The notes: a model not told the origin generated them from the sequence alone. DNA of 57,165 nucleotides from Darksidea phi (GCA_030770425.1 JASJFT010000262.1:1-57165); one strand, 5' to 3'. Shown: positions 10,301-22,121, counted from the first letter of the stretch. A program made the numbers and translations.

Positions 10301-11359
10301 GACCTGGTCAATCCCCAAATTGAGAACTGGATGGACAACTTCGACAAGAACGAAGAGACCAAGCAGGGTCTTGGCAACCGATTTTTCGACTGCAAGTACA
10401 GACACGAGGATGAGGATAACTGGCTATACGAGGGAACGTGTCCTGTTCCTGGGAACATAATGAATGGTTCAAGACCGCAGTATGACCCGGACGTGAGCTG
10501 GGTCATCGAGTACACGTTGAAAGACAAAGATGAATACGAGAAGGCGCTTATGAGTGAGCTTGGCATCCAGCCAGACTGGCTACAGATGGAAGACTGGGAC
10601 GGATACGACCGATGTGAAGCTGGCACCGGCGGAGGTACAAATGGCCCTGATGCTCGGATCTTTTTCAACAGCACCGATCCGCCTGACAACACTACGAGTA
10701 TTTTCGGCATACCCTGCATTCCAGTGGACCATATCCACAAAAACTTCCCGCGGAAGAAGGCGTCCATCACCGTCACTGACCCGAAGGAGATTATGGAATC
10801 GGCGATCCCGACGATCGAAGGTATCCGGCAACAGGTCAAGGCAGGCGTCTTGTCGCTAGCGCTTGGTTTTTACAATGCTACTCTGGACCCGAACGATGCG
10901 GCATGGGCAATTTCGACGCCAGTGCAAATGCTTGCTCAAGCCGTTGCACACATGGAGGACGTGAAGGATATCGGCGGAGAACTTGAAGCGAAGAAAAAGA
11001 AAGAGACCATCCTACTCATCGTCAGTCTGGTTCTCATGATCGTCCCATTCGTGTCGGAAATAGGCCTCGAGCTCGCAGGTTTCGTGGCGCTCGCCCGATT
11101 CGCCTTCGTCGTGGGCGAGATCGCAAACGGAGCCTTGGCCGTAGTTGACATCGTCGAGGACCCAACTTCGGCCCCTCTGGCTGTCTTGGGCATCCTAGCT
11201 GGTGCGGCTGCGGGTAAGGGGGCGAAGGGTATCGAGCAGACGTTCGCGGACGCAGCGAAGGCGAGGAGGGCGATGGGTGATGCTGCGGTTATGGGAAAGC
11301 GGTTCAAGGAGATTGACGATAAGATTACGGCGGTGATGGGGAAGACTTGTAAGAAGTGA
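7373..11359 (+). CDS. GH18 chitinase, killer-toxin alpha/beta type (subgroup C), with LysM and chitin-binding domains
   Basis: Intronless gene for 1328 aa. The frame is open 105 codons further upstream, but the ATG at 7373 gives a proper signal peptide (MRVVKAAAFAVLLPF), so I start there. Domains in order: a long N-terminal region; two LysM modules (about residues 333-460, including the CxxYxV-like CASYQVQPDDGC); a cysteine-rich chitin-binding type 1 module (about 488-512, CPLNACCDAWGQCG); and a GH18 barrel from about 549 to 896 with the intact catalytic motif DGLDFDWEYPG near residue 660. A C-terminal extension of more than 400 residues follows, ending in a hydrophobic, Gly/Ala-rich segment (about 1210-1290). 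This layout is that of fungal subgroup C chitinases, relatives of the yeast killer toxin alpha/beta subunit. Likely roles are chitin degradation in competing fungi, arthropods or self. Secreted; no separate toxin gamma subunit is seen nearby. Confidence 0.93.
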   Translation: MRVVKAAAFAVLLPFTNAFQGSALRRDDLETGAFLHNVQLQYCPQACEYAGAETETWTTYHDWNELALCEDTMLFTFNVEPGSSNPRIKACSTTTSGPRMQAGAFYGLIQNNVTEEPTPEMITEIVVPDAPKEMTASSQDGSCGGVPQKAAIDINTKWSGHGTASTSSFSEALSQVENYFRNSAGCGRALIFARSSVGTVVGAFAGGDLAKPSVADLIQKQARDIQGAFGSGLPARYVSQATSAAAQNGSAFQAAFDTRFGLAADLNGNISSVQTFLFDYVNTFGSGMDVPGMEGGEGMVRTSATVLGSSLASNSPSNSSLSAAPLSDTSLERRALCRDMQVVSGDSCGSLAARCGISGADFTKYNSQTANLCSTLKPKQYVCCSAGDLPDHTPQPGADGICASYQVQPDDGCTSIADSFGINVTRILAVNKRTYGFRGCSAGMLQKGQIICLSKGEPPMPTQDPSAVCGPQVVGSQRPASWDDIEKLNTCPLNACCDAWGQCGTTREFCIKTNIGGNPGTALPGTNGCISKCGTDIVGNKDPPTSFARVGYFEGFNKERECLHMDITQMDLKKYTHIHFAFATVSEDYKVSMTDGVKEQFDKMVQLEANGVKKILSFGGWSFSTDHDTSPIFAQGVSPANRELFATNVVQFLKDNKLDGLDFDWEYPGATDIEGAVPGSPQDGLNYYKFLQSVKKQLPAGKSLSIALPASYWYLRGFPVMKMAPIVDYFIYMTYDLHGQWDYGSKFSNSGCKTGNCLRSHVNSTETENALSMVTKAGVPANKIMVGVSSYGRSFKMVDPSCTGVMCKFSGTPKVSNADPGMCTGTPGYISNAEIADLSESDDVEQWFDTESSSDIITWNGNWVAYMGDDQKDSRVSWVKGLNFGGTTDWAVDLQKYQKPLEGNGGEHFDAPSLSCDKNYDNLDALEKDADNVPPYCASLYVLIAMGTLLNDTLKKYDEVKNDYDGKFKYYEQYINDLVNPQIENWMDNFDKNEETKQGLGNRFFDCKYRHEDEDNWLYEGTCPVPGNIMNGSRPQYDPDVSWVIEYTLKDKDEYEKALMSELGIQPDWLQMEDWDGYDRCEAGTGGGTNGPDARIFFNSTDPPDNTTSIFGIPCIPVDHIHKNFPRKKASITVTDPKEIMESAIPTIEGIRQQVKAGVLSLALGFYNATLDPNDAAWAISTPVQMLAQAVAHMEDVKDIGGELEAKKKKETILLIVSLVLMIVPFVSEIGLELAGFVALARFAFVVGEIANGALAVVDIVEDPTSAPLAVLGILAGAAAGKGAKGIEQTFADAAKARRAMGDAAVMGKRFKEIDDKITAVMGKTCKK

Positions 11360-12940
11360 TGACCCCGGGCGTGCAGCAGCTTGGGGCCAGGTGAGGAACG
11401 CTTGCACTATACCAACTCGTACAACACGCATCGCGCGACCTTTATTTCACATCATGGATTCCGCATCTCTACTTAAGAACGGATATTTGGCTACTTGGTA
11501 ATTTTATCTGCTCACAGATTCAAAACGGACTAGGCTCGTTGGATTTTCTGAAGTGGTTCTAAGCGTACACGTCCTCCATCTCCTTACTTCCTTAATGTTC
11601 GTTCTCTTAAGCTATATGCATGACAAAATAATAGATAGGATTGTCCAAGCGCGTGTACGCAAGCCACTTCTTCAATCTCATCAACGTAACCCGCTCCTTC
11701 AAACCTCCCCTAAAGCATTTCTCACCACACCGTCTTAAGCAAGCCCGCCATAGCTTTTTCTCACTCCGCACAACGCTTTAAAGTATCTACCTTCTTTCGC
11801 CCCTCCGTCTACTATATTCCAGACCACGTACGAATCTTTACCCTTGACCCTTTACCAATGCCACACTGCATCCGCATTAAGCCGTACGCAGCGAACTATA
11901 ACTTGTACTCGTTACGCAGCGCATTTGTTAGCACAAGCAAGGGGCGCCAAAACAGCTAATTTTGGCATCTGGAGCGGCTCAAGTATGTCACCATGATTTC
12001 CTCAGGGCCCCAGTTGTCCTGGCTTAGACCCTAGCTGCGGGGAATGGTGTCGGAAATACAGAGACGGCTTCGGTGGAGATGATTTAAGAGCATCCACGCG
12101 CTGCGCCGCAGCTATGCATTCGCGCTTATACTGCGGCAGCGGCCTCGCCTCGTAGTAATTTCCTGGTCACGTAGCGGTCGCGCCGCGGTCTATTAAGGGT
12201 GCGCCCCTATTCGGAAATTTTCGCCACAGGAATCAACTCGAAGACCATCAACAGGCCGTCTGTCACTAGTCAAGATTCGCGAGCAATACGTCGTTGAAGA
12301 GACGAGAGTGCTATCTCCTCGTTTTGATTAACCCTCGCTTCTTGGCTGACGATTAACTTCTTCGCGCGATAAAAGTCCCTAGCTATAATTCTAATATATA
12401 CAAGGTACTTAGAAATAATTAGTATTCCCTTTCAATTAGTTTGCTAGTAAACTACTTAAGTCTATATTGAGGTCTAATTATATATTTAAATATTTATTGT
12501 AGTTATAGAGAACAATGAACATGGATACCCGGTAAAACCTCCTCGGAGCTGGGCCTGGTCAAGACAGGGAAGTATCCAAGAAAGCAATAAAGGAAGTGAA
12601 ACTCAACACCCAAGCGTCAGCTGAGGTGCGATGGATGCCAGGGCCGAGCAAGATACGAGTGTAGAACAGTGTATAAACGGGACGGATAAACGAGTGAGTG
12701 GCTGTTAATGGCGCTAGAGAAGGCATACGTGGAAAGAAGCGTGGATTGAAGGATTAAAACGCGTATTAAACCATGTAATCAAAAGCGCTATGCGTCCTTC
12801 CGCAATCATGACGCCGACGTGCTACATAACCATCCCATTATTGAACCATGCTATGGCTTTAGTATCTATCCTATCCACACCCTGTTGGCATGCCACTAGT
12901 ACCGCAACGCCTGAAGTCATACTCATGGTGTTCGACGGAA
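11360..12940. other. Intergenic with short AT-rich patch
   Basis: About 1.6 kb between the chitinase and MCM5 ends (3' to 3'). A short TA-rich patch at about 12375-12510 looks like a small RIP-altered repeat relic. No gene or RNA is recognised. Confidence 0.5.
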
Positions 12941-15171
12941 CTATGCACTACTTCTAAACACAACACTGCCGCCATGTCTCCATCGAATCGTCTCTCGGGC
13001 CGCCATAACGTGCAACGCCCGGCCTAAGGCTTGTTCCGAATAGCCCTTTCCATCCACCATCTCGCGCTTTAGTGTTGATAGATTGACCTGCCAACCGATC
13101 GGCATGCGGCGGCGTAGCTCCTCTTCGACCTTGTTGACTTCGTCCATGAGCTCCTTGGAACCCTGACCTTCACCCTGGTTGACGGCGTCCATGGTAGAGG
13201 CCAGGAAGAGCCGGATTGCTTCATCAACGTGTGTTTCGTCAGCAATGGGGGAGAGTGATAGCTTAGCGAGGGACTCGGTGATCCGAATGATGGCTTCGAG
13301 TTGACGCACGGTGATGGGGATGGAAGAGCGTTGGTTTGCGTTCATCTCCGAAGCGTGGACTTGGCGTCTGATGCTCACAAAGTGCGAGCTTAGTTTCTCC
13401 GCGGCTTCAGGTGAAAGTCGCGGTGCGCACCTTGTTCGACAGTAGGTAATGTAGCGCTTCATCTTGTCAATAGGTATCTCAGCTTGCACCGTCTCCTCGA
13501 CACCACGACCACCCATTGCGAGACCCATAACATGCTTGGCGATCCTTTCGTCACGGCCACGTTCGTGCTCGTCTCGCACGATGAAGATCATGTCAAAACG
13601 GGACAAGATGGTGGTTTGAAAATCGATATTTTCGCCCGGTGTCTTCATGTCGTCGTATCGCCCGAAGATGGGATTAGCAGCAGCCAAGACAGATGTTCGC
13701 GAGTTTAGAATCGTAGTGATGCCAGCTTTGGCAATGGAGATAGTCTGCTGCTCCATGGCTTCGTGGATTGCAACACGGTCCTCATCACGCATCTTGTCGA
13801 ACTCATCGATACAGACGACGCCGCCATCTGCAAGTACCATGGCTCCGCCTTCGAGGTAGAATTGCCGCGTGTTGTGGTCACGCTGCACTGAGGCTGTGAG
13901 ACCGGCGGCTGAAGAGCCCTTTCCAGACGTGTAGATGGCGATTGGAGAGACCTTCTCCACGAACTTTAATAGCTGAGACTTCGCGGTACCGGGGTCACCA
14001 AGAAGAAGCACATTGATGTCACCTCGAAGTTTCATGCCATCGGGTAGGATTTTCTTGGAGCCACCCATCAACAGACAAGCGATAGCTTTCTTGATGTCCT
14101 TGTTTCCGTAGATGGATGGTGCGATGCAATTCGCAAAGACTTGGTAGATGTCTGGTCTCCGGCTCATCTCGAGAAATTCCTGCTCTTCTTCTTCTGTGAA
14201 GGACGCATTGCCCTTGGCCGTGTGGTCGACGTCTGCGTGTATGCCGACTGCGCGAATGTACGGATTCCGGATTGCCACGGCAGCGTTCTGGGATCGCTTT
14301 GAGCCTTTCTGCTGATAGATGGAGAACACACCCATGATGGTGCATCGTGTACCAGGAACAACGCGGTTGGCCAGATAGCGGTCTGCGGAAACCATGATGT
14401 GGCGGGGCAGTTCGCCCACGGGCACCTGATCGGGCGCCTCTTGCAACTTGAGCACCTGTTGGTCGATAAACTGGCAGCGCTCGTGCATGATGTAGTAGGG
14501 GTCTAGGGGACATCTTTCCGAGTCGTCGCCCTCAGGCCGGACCCTACTACATGTGCGCGGGAGCGACACGCCCGAGAAGCCACCGGAGACGGAGAGGATC
14601 TCCTCATGTTGGCAATTCCGACAGCGGATGGCGAGCGCGGTGGATTTAGACGAGAGGGTGGAAGCGCCGATAATGATGCCAGGTATGCGCACAAGATGGG
14701 AGACGTTGGCGGCGGTTAGGTCGCGGATGGAGAGCTCCGATGCCGAGGAGTGGAGGAGGAGCTGGTGTTGCGGCAGCTTGGTGAGCATGTCATGTTGTGA
14801 GGGGTAGACAATGCGCTGGGTGCATGTCTTGAGGGCCGCTTCGAAGAGAGGAAGGAGTTCGGCGGGGTCTTGGGTGAGCTTGTGCGCCAGCTCCTCGTCG
14901 TAGGAAATTAGATGGGCGATGTCGATGTCGCAGTAGTACTGTTTCACGAGCACGTTTTCGCGGATCTGGTCTCTACATGGATATAGTATTAGTATGGTTG
15001 AGAGAGCATAGACTGCCAAAAGTACCTGTAGATGAAGACGTTGTCGAGGTGAAAGTCCATGACAAAGTCGACCAGCGCCTGTTGGATGCGGGCGGGGGCG
15101 GCATCCTGGCGCTCATCGCCGGCCTGGCTGCCGAACAGACTGATGGAGTATGCTGTCTGTCTGTCGGTCAT
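12941..15171 (-). CDS. MCM5: DNA replication licensing factor MCM5
   Basis: Two exons, 15171-15026 and 14972-12941, joined across a 53-nt intron with a GT..AG pair and an ACTAAT branch point; 725 aa, normal for MCM5. The start is MTDRQTAYS. The product is one of six subunits of the MCM2-7 replicative helicase, which is loaded at origins in G1. Seen in the sequence: an N-terminal OB-fold region with a zinc-binding CxxC..C..C arrangement (CRNC near residue 135), Walker [10 protein letters not shown] near residue 373, Walker B CIDEFDKM and the MCM arginine-finger motif LSRFD near residue 504. A C-terminal winged-helix region follows. The gene is divergent from VPS54 across 365 bp, with an ACGCGT box 66 bp upstream of the start that fits cell-cycle (MBF-type) control. 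Core housekeeping gene; nothing is broken. Confidence 0.97.
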
Positions 15172-15236
15172 TGCGATGTGGAGAGAGTTTGAAGAGGTGG
15201 GGGAGGGGGAGGGGGTTTGGTGAGGGACGAAACGCG

Positions 15237-15242
15237 ACGCGT
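15237..15242. promoter_or_regulatory. ACGCGT MCB-type box in the MCM5 promoter
   Basis: Palindromic ACGCGT about 66 bp upstream of the MCM5 start codon, with a second ACGCG core at 15232-15236. This motif is the known binding site of MBF/DSC1, which drives G1/S transcription of MCM genes in yeasts. A CCAAT is present at 15275-15279. Use here is inferred. Confidence 0.5.
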
Positions 15243-15536
15243 GCGCTCCTGAAGCGCGTCGTGGTTCGAGCTTTCCAATTAACCCTCTATCGGGAGTGAT
15301 GCGGTCTCGGTAAGCTGACCGCAACCCGGATCCCTGCCGTGGCCTTGGCACAGCTGGAGCGTTGAAGTCGACATTGAATTCAACAGCTGCGGATCAACGC
15401 TCAGTGTCAAGAGTGTTTTAGCATATTTGCGCCGCTCGAGTCCTGTCCATGCATCATCAGAATGACATAGCGCATCCGACGGCTTTGTCTTCCCTATGCC
15501 TCGGCCACCCACCCACGCCCGACTCGCGCCGCCAAC

Positions 15537-18500
15537 ATGTCGTCCCCCACGCCGTCTCCACGGCCGTCCGTGGAGAGCTTCGAATTCCTCTCCCCGAATC
15601 CGCCACAGAGCCAGTTCCCCTTCCCCGCCCTGAATGACTGGACCGCCCGGCCCAATTCGACGGGCGGCCGCTACAAGCCACGTCGCGGGTCGACGACGAG
15701 CTCTATACACTCGGTCGGCGGCGCCCTGGACAGCGCGTTCAAGGGCAGTATGGGCCCGGTGAGGGAGCAGAGCCACAACGCCATCTCGACCCTCCTACAG
15801 CCCCCCATCGTGCGGACCGGCATGCTGCCGCACACCGCCGCCACTGCCATGTCCGGGCACAAGCCGCCCTCCACCAAGGACATACCTCCCGTGACCCTCG
15901 CCAATATCCCGCACGTCGAGCCGTCCACCTTCAATCCCTATCTCTCGCAGGTCGGTAGCCACTATGAAGCATTCCAGCGTGCAAAGGCAGAGGCAGAAGA
16001 GACCCCGGCAGTGTTGCGCAGAGAATCTATCAAGAGGGATGAGACTGGGTCGCCCACTGGAAGCCCTAGGCCTAGGCCGAAACGACGCATAAGTGGGTCG
16101 AAACGCGCGCTGCCGACCGTCACACCGCTCTCGACGATACCAAACGTATACTTTGACGAGAGTTTCCACCTCGAAAACCCCCGCACCTTCGACATTGTCA
16201 GCGAGCGCTCCGAGGTCGTACGGCCCGTACGGGCCAAAAGCGGGGATGACATCGACGCCATCAATGGCTCGCTCGAGGCAATTCAACCACCCGGGCGAAA
16301 AGCTCTGGCGACGAATGCGATCCTGCAGGAGAAGCTGTCGTGGTATATGGACACGGTAGAGGTGCATCTGATTTCATCTATATCTACGGCCTCAACTTCG
16401 TTCTTTGCAGCTCTAGGGTCTTTGCGCCAGCTACAGTCAGAAGCTTCCGAGTCCGTACAACAGATCAAGACACTGCGCGAAGATCTCGAGCGGCTCGACC
16501 AGCAGATGGCTATTGGAGGCTTGAAGATTGTCGAAATGAAGCGCCGACGAGAAAATCTCAGAAGATTAACTGATGCAACGGACCAGCTGCAGGCCGTCAT
16601 CATCGGATTGTCACGTTGCGACGAGATTGTGGATCGTGGCGAATTAGAGTCTGGCATGAACCGGTTAGAAACCGTTGAGAAACTGATACTCGGCACGCTC
16701 GACACCACAGATGTAGCTACGACATCCTGGATAGAGACTCGATGTCCTTCTACCATCGTTGATCTGCGAAGCTTGAGAGCTCTGGATGGAGTTGCCGAAG
16801 GCATACAACAGCTCAAGTTCCGCATTGGTGCAGGATTCGAAGCTCGCTTCTTGAACACGCTACTTACCGACCTGCGAGAGCACATCAAAAAGGTGCCAAG
16901 TCGAGACACCGTGCAGAGATGGGTCTTGACCTCACAGCGATCGCGAGGCGAGCATCAGAGATTGAAGTCAGCCTATCTAAACACAAGCTCCGAATTCCGA
17001 TCCAGACTAAGAGCTAGCCTAGTAGGGCTGAGTGGCTCAAACTTCACCAACCAAGCGAGCGCTTCGTTCCGAGACGCCATTGTTCGAGAGATGAAGATGA
17101 TCATCCGAAAATATCTTCCTAGTTCCACAGACGATGACGCCGAATCGATGACATCCGTGTCAACAAGAGGCGGTCGAGGGCACACTCAACAAGACAAAAA
17201 CTCCATCCTGGCTCGGAATTTACGTGCTATGGACCCCGCAGATGCCGAGGAATTTTTCACTAACATTTTCACCGACATTGGCGAAGCGCTACGGAGATTG
17301 AGTGTGCAGGTGAAAGTACTACTCGACGTAACTAGCGGAGTCAGCTCCCCACCCTTGTCTAGTGGTGGATTTCGTTCCCCTCCCAGGAGTCCGTACATGG
17401 CAAGCATCGACAGTTCGATAGATCCCATGACTCATGCGACGGGTACGAATGGGTTGCAGGAAGAGCTAATGCAGGCACTGGACATGTCTAGTCTCCTAGG
17501 ACAAGCTGTGGACGCCGCGCAAACACAAGCTACCAAACTCCTCAAAGTCCGCTCCGAAGCTACCACCCAGCTCCCTCTTGACCGGTTCCTCCGCTACTTC
17601 AATCTCTGTAGGCTCTTCGCCGACGAATGCGAAGCTGTATCTGGTCGCTCCGGCGCAGCTTTAAAGGGCGTGGTGAATACTCACATCACCGACTTTGTGT
17701 CAAAGTTTGGGGATATTGAGAAACAGGAGCTTGCCAAAACCATGGATTCAGATCGTTGGGAACCCAAAGATTTCGATCACGACGATAAAAAGGTGCTTGC
17801 GAGAATTCTGACGGGCATGACGAGTGACCCGGTCGAGTGGATGCAGACTGGTTCCCTTCTAGATGAGGCCAAGAGCGAGACGACTCCAAACGGCACAAGC
17901 CAGACCAACGGAACCTCGGCAGAGACCGAAAAAGCCAAGAGCCCTGCGCCAGCAATAGTGGACGAGGAGAGGTATATAATCTCTAACTCATCCACTGTCG
18001 TTATTCGCGGTATCGAACGGTTCGAGATTCTTTTGAGCGTCATGCCCAGCATGTTATCAGAAGTATCGACCGCTTTGTGCGATTACATCAAGCTTTTTAA
18101 CTCCCGTCTGTGTCAGCTCATTCTCGGGGCTGGTGCTATGCATAGCGCTGGCTTGAAGAACATCAACACTAAGCATCTCGCGATAGCCTCGCAAACGCTC
18201 TCATTCGTCATCGCCATCCTGCCCTATATCCGCGAATGCGCAAGGAGACGCGCGTCAGGCAACAAGCCAACGCTTGGAGAGTTCGACAATGTTAAACGTC
18301 TACTCCATGACCAACAACAATCTATCCACGAGAAGCTCATCGACATCATGAGCAACCGTGCAACCGTGCATGTCCGCAATCTTAAGAAGATCGAGTGGGA
18401 CAACGAAACAGAAGTGAAGAAGGAGGTAAGCCCAAATATGGAGACACTCACCAAGGAGACGGTTACGCTACACAAGGTCATCAATAAGTACCTCCACGAG

Positions 18501-18854
18501 ATTCAGGTTCGGATGATCATGGCGCCCGTCTTCGAGAGTTATCGCGAACAAATTGGGAGAGTTTTCAAGGACGCCACTGTGACAACGGCTCCTGGCAAGC
18601 AGAGGTGTGTGCACATCGTGTTTGAGCCATAGTGCTCTGTTAACATAAGTAGACTACTTCGAGATGCCAAGCTTTTCGATGCAAAATTAGGGCAAATCGA
18701 CGGCGCAGGGAATACCGGAATTTACCTCACTCAGCTCGTCGAAGCAAAGCCAGTGGCAGCGCAGAGCGAGCCTGAAAGCAAAAAGAGCGAAGAAATTAAG
18801 ACAGTCGAAGACGCCAAGAAAGAAGACGAACAGCCTGCCGAGGCCGCCTCATGA
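15537..18854 (+). CDS. VPS54: Vacuolar protein sorting protein 54 (GARP complex subunit)
   Basis: Two exons, 15537-18604 and 18653-18854, with a 48-nt intron; 1089 aa. Reading straight through would stop a few codons past the donor at 18632. Splicing instead adds a 67-residue tail rich in Glu, Lys and Ala. VPS54 is a subunit of the GARP tether, which receives endosome-derived vesicles at the trans-Golgi. Seen: a Ser/Pro-rich disordered N-terminus of about 230 residues, a coiled-coil stretch (about 260-350, with LREDLERLDQQ), helical rod regions and the conserved C-terminal Vps54 domain (from about residue 820, GIERFEILLSVMPSMLSEV). It is head-to-head with MCM5. The length and order of parts are normal for filamentous fungi. 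Confidence 0.92.
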
Positions 18855-21006
18855 GGGTTGCAAAGGACTAGTGATCTTAAAGAGGCATGCTGTAAGAAGA
18901 AGACGCCTTTGTCGTTCGGGGACACAGTCTGAGACCATCCAGTCTGCCGTTGTCACGTTCAAAGACGGCCGGAGAAGTGATCACGGCTCACCAACATATC
19001 AGAACATGCTAGGAGTCGCCGCTACCAAACCTATGCGACTCGAAGAAACCAGATCATTCAGTCTTGCACACACATCGACCTCATCATCCCACACAATATT
19101 GATCAGCAGGAAGGACGTATGGGAGGCTTCTCATTTATATTGTATATTCAATTATGTACCAAGTAGAGTATCAAGCGCGGCGTTGAGGCGCATAGAAACG
19201 GGTGCACCACTTGCAAACCAACCCATGCCATACCACACCAAACGAAACAAGCCTAGAAAAACCTCCATTCGGTATATTGCACCCGTTCAAAGTGAGATTT
19301 GAGATGTCTAACCGTGAGAAGTAATACCTTGCCAGTCTGCGCTTCGCGCTCGGAGGGCACTTACATGTTTTGTCTGCGATGTTAGGACGTGTGCCGCAGG
19401 TTTGCCTAACATAAACCATTCGTGGCCTGGTTCGGGCGTTGTTGAGTGTCTCTCTGATCATTTGGTGAGTTTAACGATGTGAGCGTATGCTGAAAGATGG
19501 CAGATGGCATGAGGTTTAAATGATACTGAGTAGCGGATAGACTAGACGGATTCAAAGGAGGTTGAAGGGCGGAGGGGCGAACTGACTGTCACCGTGTGGG
19601 TTCGGGTGCGAAGCTGGCCTTCCCTCAGTTCGCTCATTCTGAGGTTCTCTCCCCCAAGGCGACGCTGCCTGTTGTGGCTGTTGTGATGGCGTTGCGGCGG
19701 GGCGCAAAGGGGGTGGTGATGGACAGCTTGCGGTTTTTCGGCCCGTCATGCTGTGGTCTACGGAAGGTGGCAGATGAAGGTTGGTGCTGGTGGAAGTCGG
19801 AGAAGGTTTTCGGTATGCCGATGCGTGTTATGTTCTTCGGATAGCTAGCTCTATGTTAATGTGGATTGCCGTGATTGCCATGGTACCGATGCTATATCTA
19901 AGCATGAGCGTTCAGGCAGACACCTGCGAGCTGAACGGTGAACTCCCTAAGCCTTCTGGCGTTTGTTCGTACTGGAATATATCTTTATCTCCAACCAATT
20001 ATTGAGTGGCGAAAGCGTCGGTTGAGTCTGGGTGACAATGCCTTCGCAATATTGGTTCAGCTTCTTACGGCCATTTTCTGTCAGAAAATGGAGGAAAATG
20101 CCCATCGGAACCGCATATAGAATTAGCATTGGGAAGTACCTTCAAGGCTCATTCACTATACTTATACCTTATCAACAGCTCGCATAAGCTGGCATTCGTC
20201 ATAATCACTTCCGCATCCTATGGCATTTCGATCAATCGCTTGTTGAAACTACATGCGTGCGATGGTGTCCACTTACGTGTCGCCAGCTTACAATGGAGTC
20301 ACTCGGATCGGATAAAGGGTGCTGGTAGTAGTTCATATACCCTTCGGGGAGTGTCCCAGTAAGGGCCATGGAGATTGCACCTGCGGGGGTTAACGGACTC
20401 TAAGTGGCACATCTGCCGCCTGCTATGAAGCCACGCGGCGCTCCCGAGCAGTGCTCAGCTGGATTTCCGGAAAAGATTGCCGCCCTTAGAGCGACAAAAG
20501 GGGCCTCCCAAAGACGAAAGCCATTTCCGCTTCAACCGTACAACCGCTCCTACATGACATCTGGATCAGTACCGATCATGAATGGCTTGCAACAAGCTCT
20601 CCCATATCGGGGATCACCAACCTCCGGGGCCGGCGGCAGCTCGTAGACTATAATTTGGACGATATCATTAAGCGAAGAGCTGCTGCTAGAGTAATGCACG
20701 CTCCAATCTGATCCCTCGAAAGCCTCGACAACTTTCGAGCTGTCTAGCCTTAGCATGCTCTGGGTGTCCAAGCCATGAACTCTATTTCTAGCATTTCATA
20801 TCTCATTGACGCACATGTGGATTACGCCACCTGTCCGTAGAACCGGCCCCGGGAAGGTCATGTCCAGCTGTTGCAGAGAAGAGACATTCATTCTGAAGTT
20901 GAGTGATTGGGAATCTTTTCATTTAGACCCTTTAGACAATAGAGTTGCTGCCTTTTGAGCATTGAAGTAGTGAATCACACTAGTAGAGCCTTAGCCTACA
21001 AAGCGT
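18855..21006. other. Gene-poor intergenic region
   Basis: About 2.1 kb with only short, unconvincing frames on both strands. Base composition is normal, with no RIP-like block. A perfect short palindrome lies at 20071-20091. The first few hundred bases probably hold the VPS54 3' UTR. Confidence 0.45.
20071..20091. repeat. Short perfect inverted repeat
   Basis: Arms CCATTTTCTG and CAGAAAATGG separated by one base. It may be a hairpin or chance; there is no U-tract or gene end beside it. Confidence 0.6.
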
Positions 21007-21654
21007 TTGCTTACCGTTGCAAAAAGTAAGTCCCAAGAGCAGTGGACGAAAAGGGAAGATGTTATATCAGGCCGCTTCCCTCTGAGATCTACCTCGAAAT
21101 GTTCTTCTGTCTTTCCTCATCTGGTCCATTACTTTCGTAATCTCCACATCGTTCAATGGGTTCCATGGCTATGGTACCCTCATGTGGGCGCTGGTAACAC
21201 TATTTCTGAACGCACCAGGCTCGTCGTCATCGTCAAATATTCGGGACAGTATCACACTGCGGATCTAGCTTTGTTCACACTGCGAAAGCGCTTACACGAG
21301 TACTCGCATGGCCGTATGGGCAGGAAATTTGACGAACTTGAAGAGCTATTCGGCATGATCTGCTTTCTGAGTGAACACAGCGACGGGGGCAATAAAAAAA
21401 TACAAGACGTGTTGGAGGAGATGCAAGAACTGAAGCGTGGTATTCGGAAGAATCACCAAGAGTGGATGATATTGATTGATGTCGATGTTATGTTTGAGGT
21501 GCTATTCGACACTTGGGACTCGAAGAGAGGGGAGGAGAGTTTGACGAAAGCGGAAGGTTTGTTAGAATGGGAAATGGGGCTAGCGAGGGGGTCGGGTAGT
21601 GTTGCGGATGGCGTGACGGAGTTCTTCAATCAGCAGTTTAGAGGGGCGCAATAG
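21007..21654 (+). CDS. Hypothetical protein or relic, 215-codon frame
   Basis: Open frame of 215 codons. The second half looks coding: a helical, charged region with regular heptad-like spacing (KIQDVLEEMQELKRGI) and an acidic/aliphatic stretch (LIDVDVMFEVLFDTWD). The first 60 residues are less convincing. A GTAAGT at about 21027 and an acceptor before 21070 suggest that the true 5' end is spliced differently: the alternative frame after that acceptor reads LEIYLEMF, like the start of a fungal F-box or 2EXR-type domain, but it soon stops. I therefore cannot fix the start. It could be a small gene with an unresolved intron or a decaying gene. No function is proposed. Confidence 0.35.
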   Translation: MLTVAKSKSQEQWTKREDVISGRFPLRSTSKCSSVFPHLVHYFRNLHIVQWVPWLWYPHVGAGNTISERTRLVVIVKYSGQYHTADLALFTLRKRLHEYSHGRMGRKFDELEELFGMICFLSEHSDGGNKKIQDVLEEMQELKRGIRKNHQEWMILIDVDVMFEVLFDTWDSKRGEESLTKAEGLLEWEMGLARGSGSVADGVTEFFNQQFRGAQ

Positions 21655-22121
21655 AGGTCAACACAGCATAAAGCGGAGGTCCGCATTCGTGGACTTGCAG
21701 AGCTTTCAAGGAGTAATAACAATGGAAATGTGGTACTCAGTTCTCTCCTTGATGTAACGAAGCTTCGAATTAGACAGTGAACATGTCACGCGTACCCCGA
21801 AAGCGTGCGAAGAGCGTTGTGGGAAGACCTGCACTCAAAAACAAGTGGATTAAAAAATCGTAATCTCGAGCTGATGTGAAAACTAGAAACAGCTCATACA
21901 TCACTTCAAAATTGTGCAGCAGGACTCGGAAGTACCCACTTCAGAAGCATGATCACGTTGTGTAGTAGATCGAGGTGCCCAACAATGCTCCTTGTCCTGC
22001 ACCATGTACGACTAGCATTGTTAGGATAAACGTGTATAGTAATATAAACATCGTCCACGTAGATTCCACTACTGATTAGCGATATCATAATATCCACGTC
22101 CCACCTTCTGGTGTTAAGAAA
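21655..22121. other. Intergenic, nothing recognised
   Basis: About 470 bp of normal composition between two hypothetical genes on the plus strand. Confidence 0.4.
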
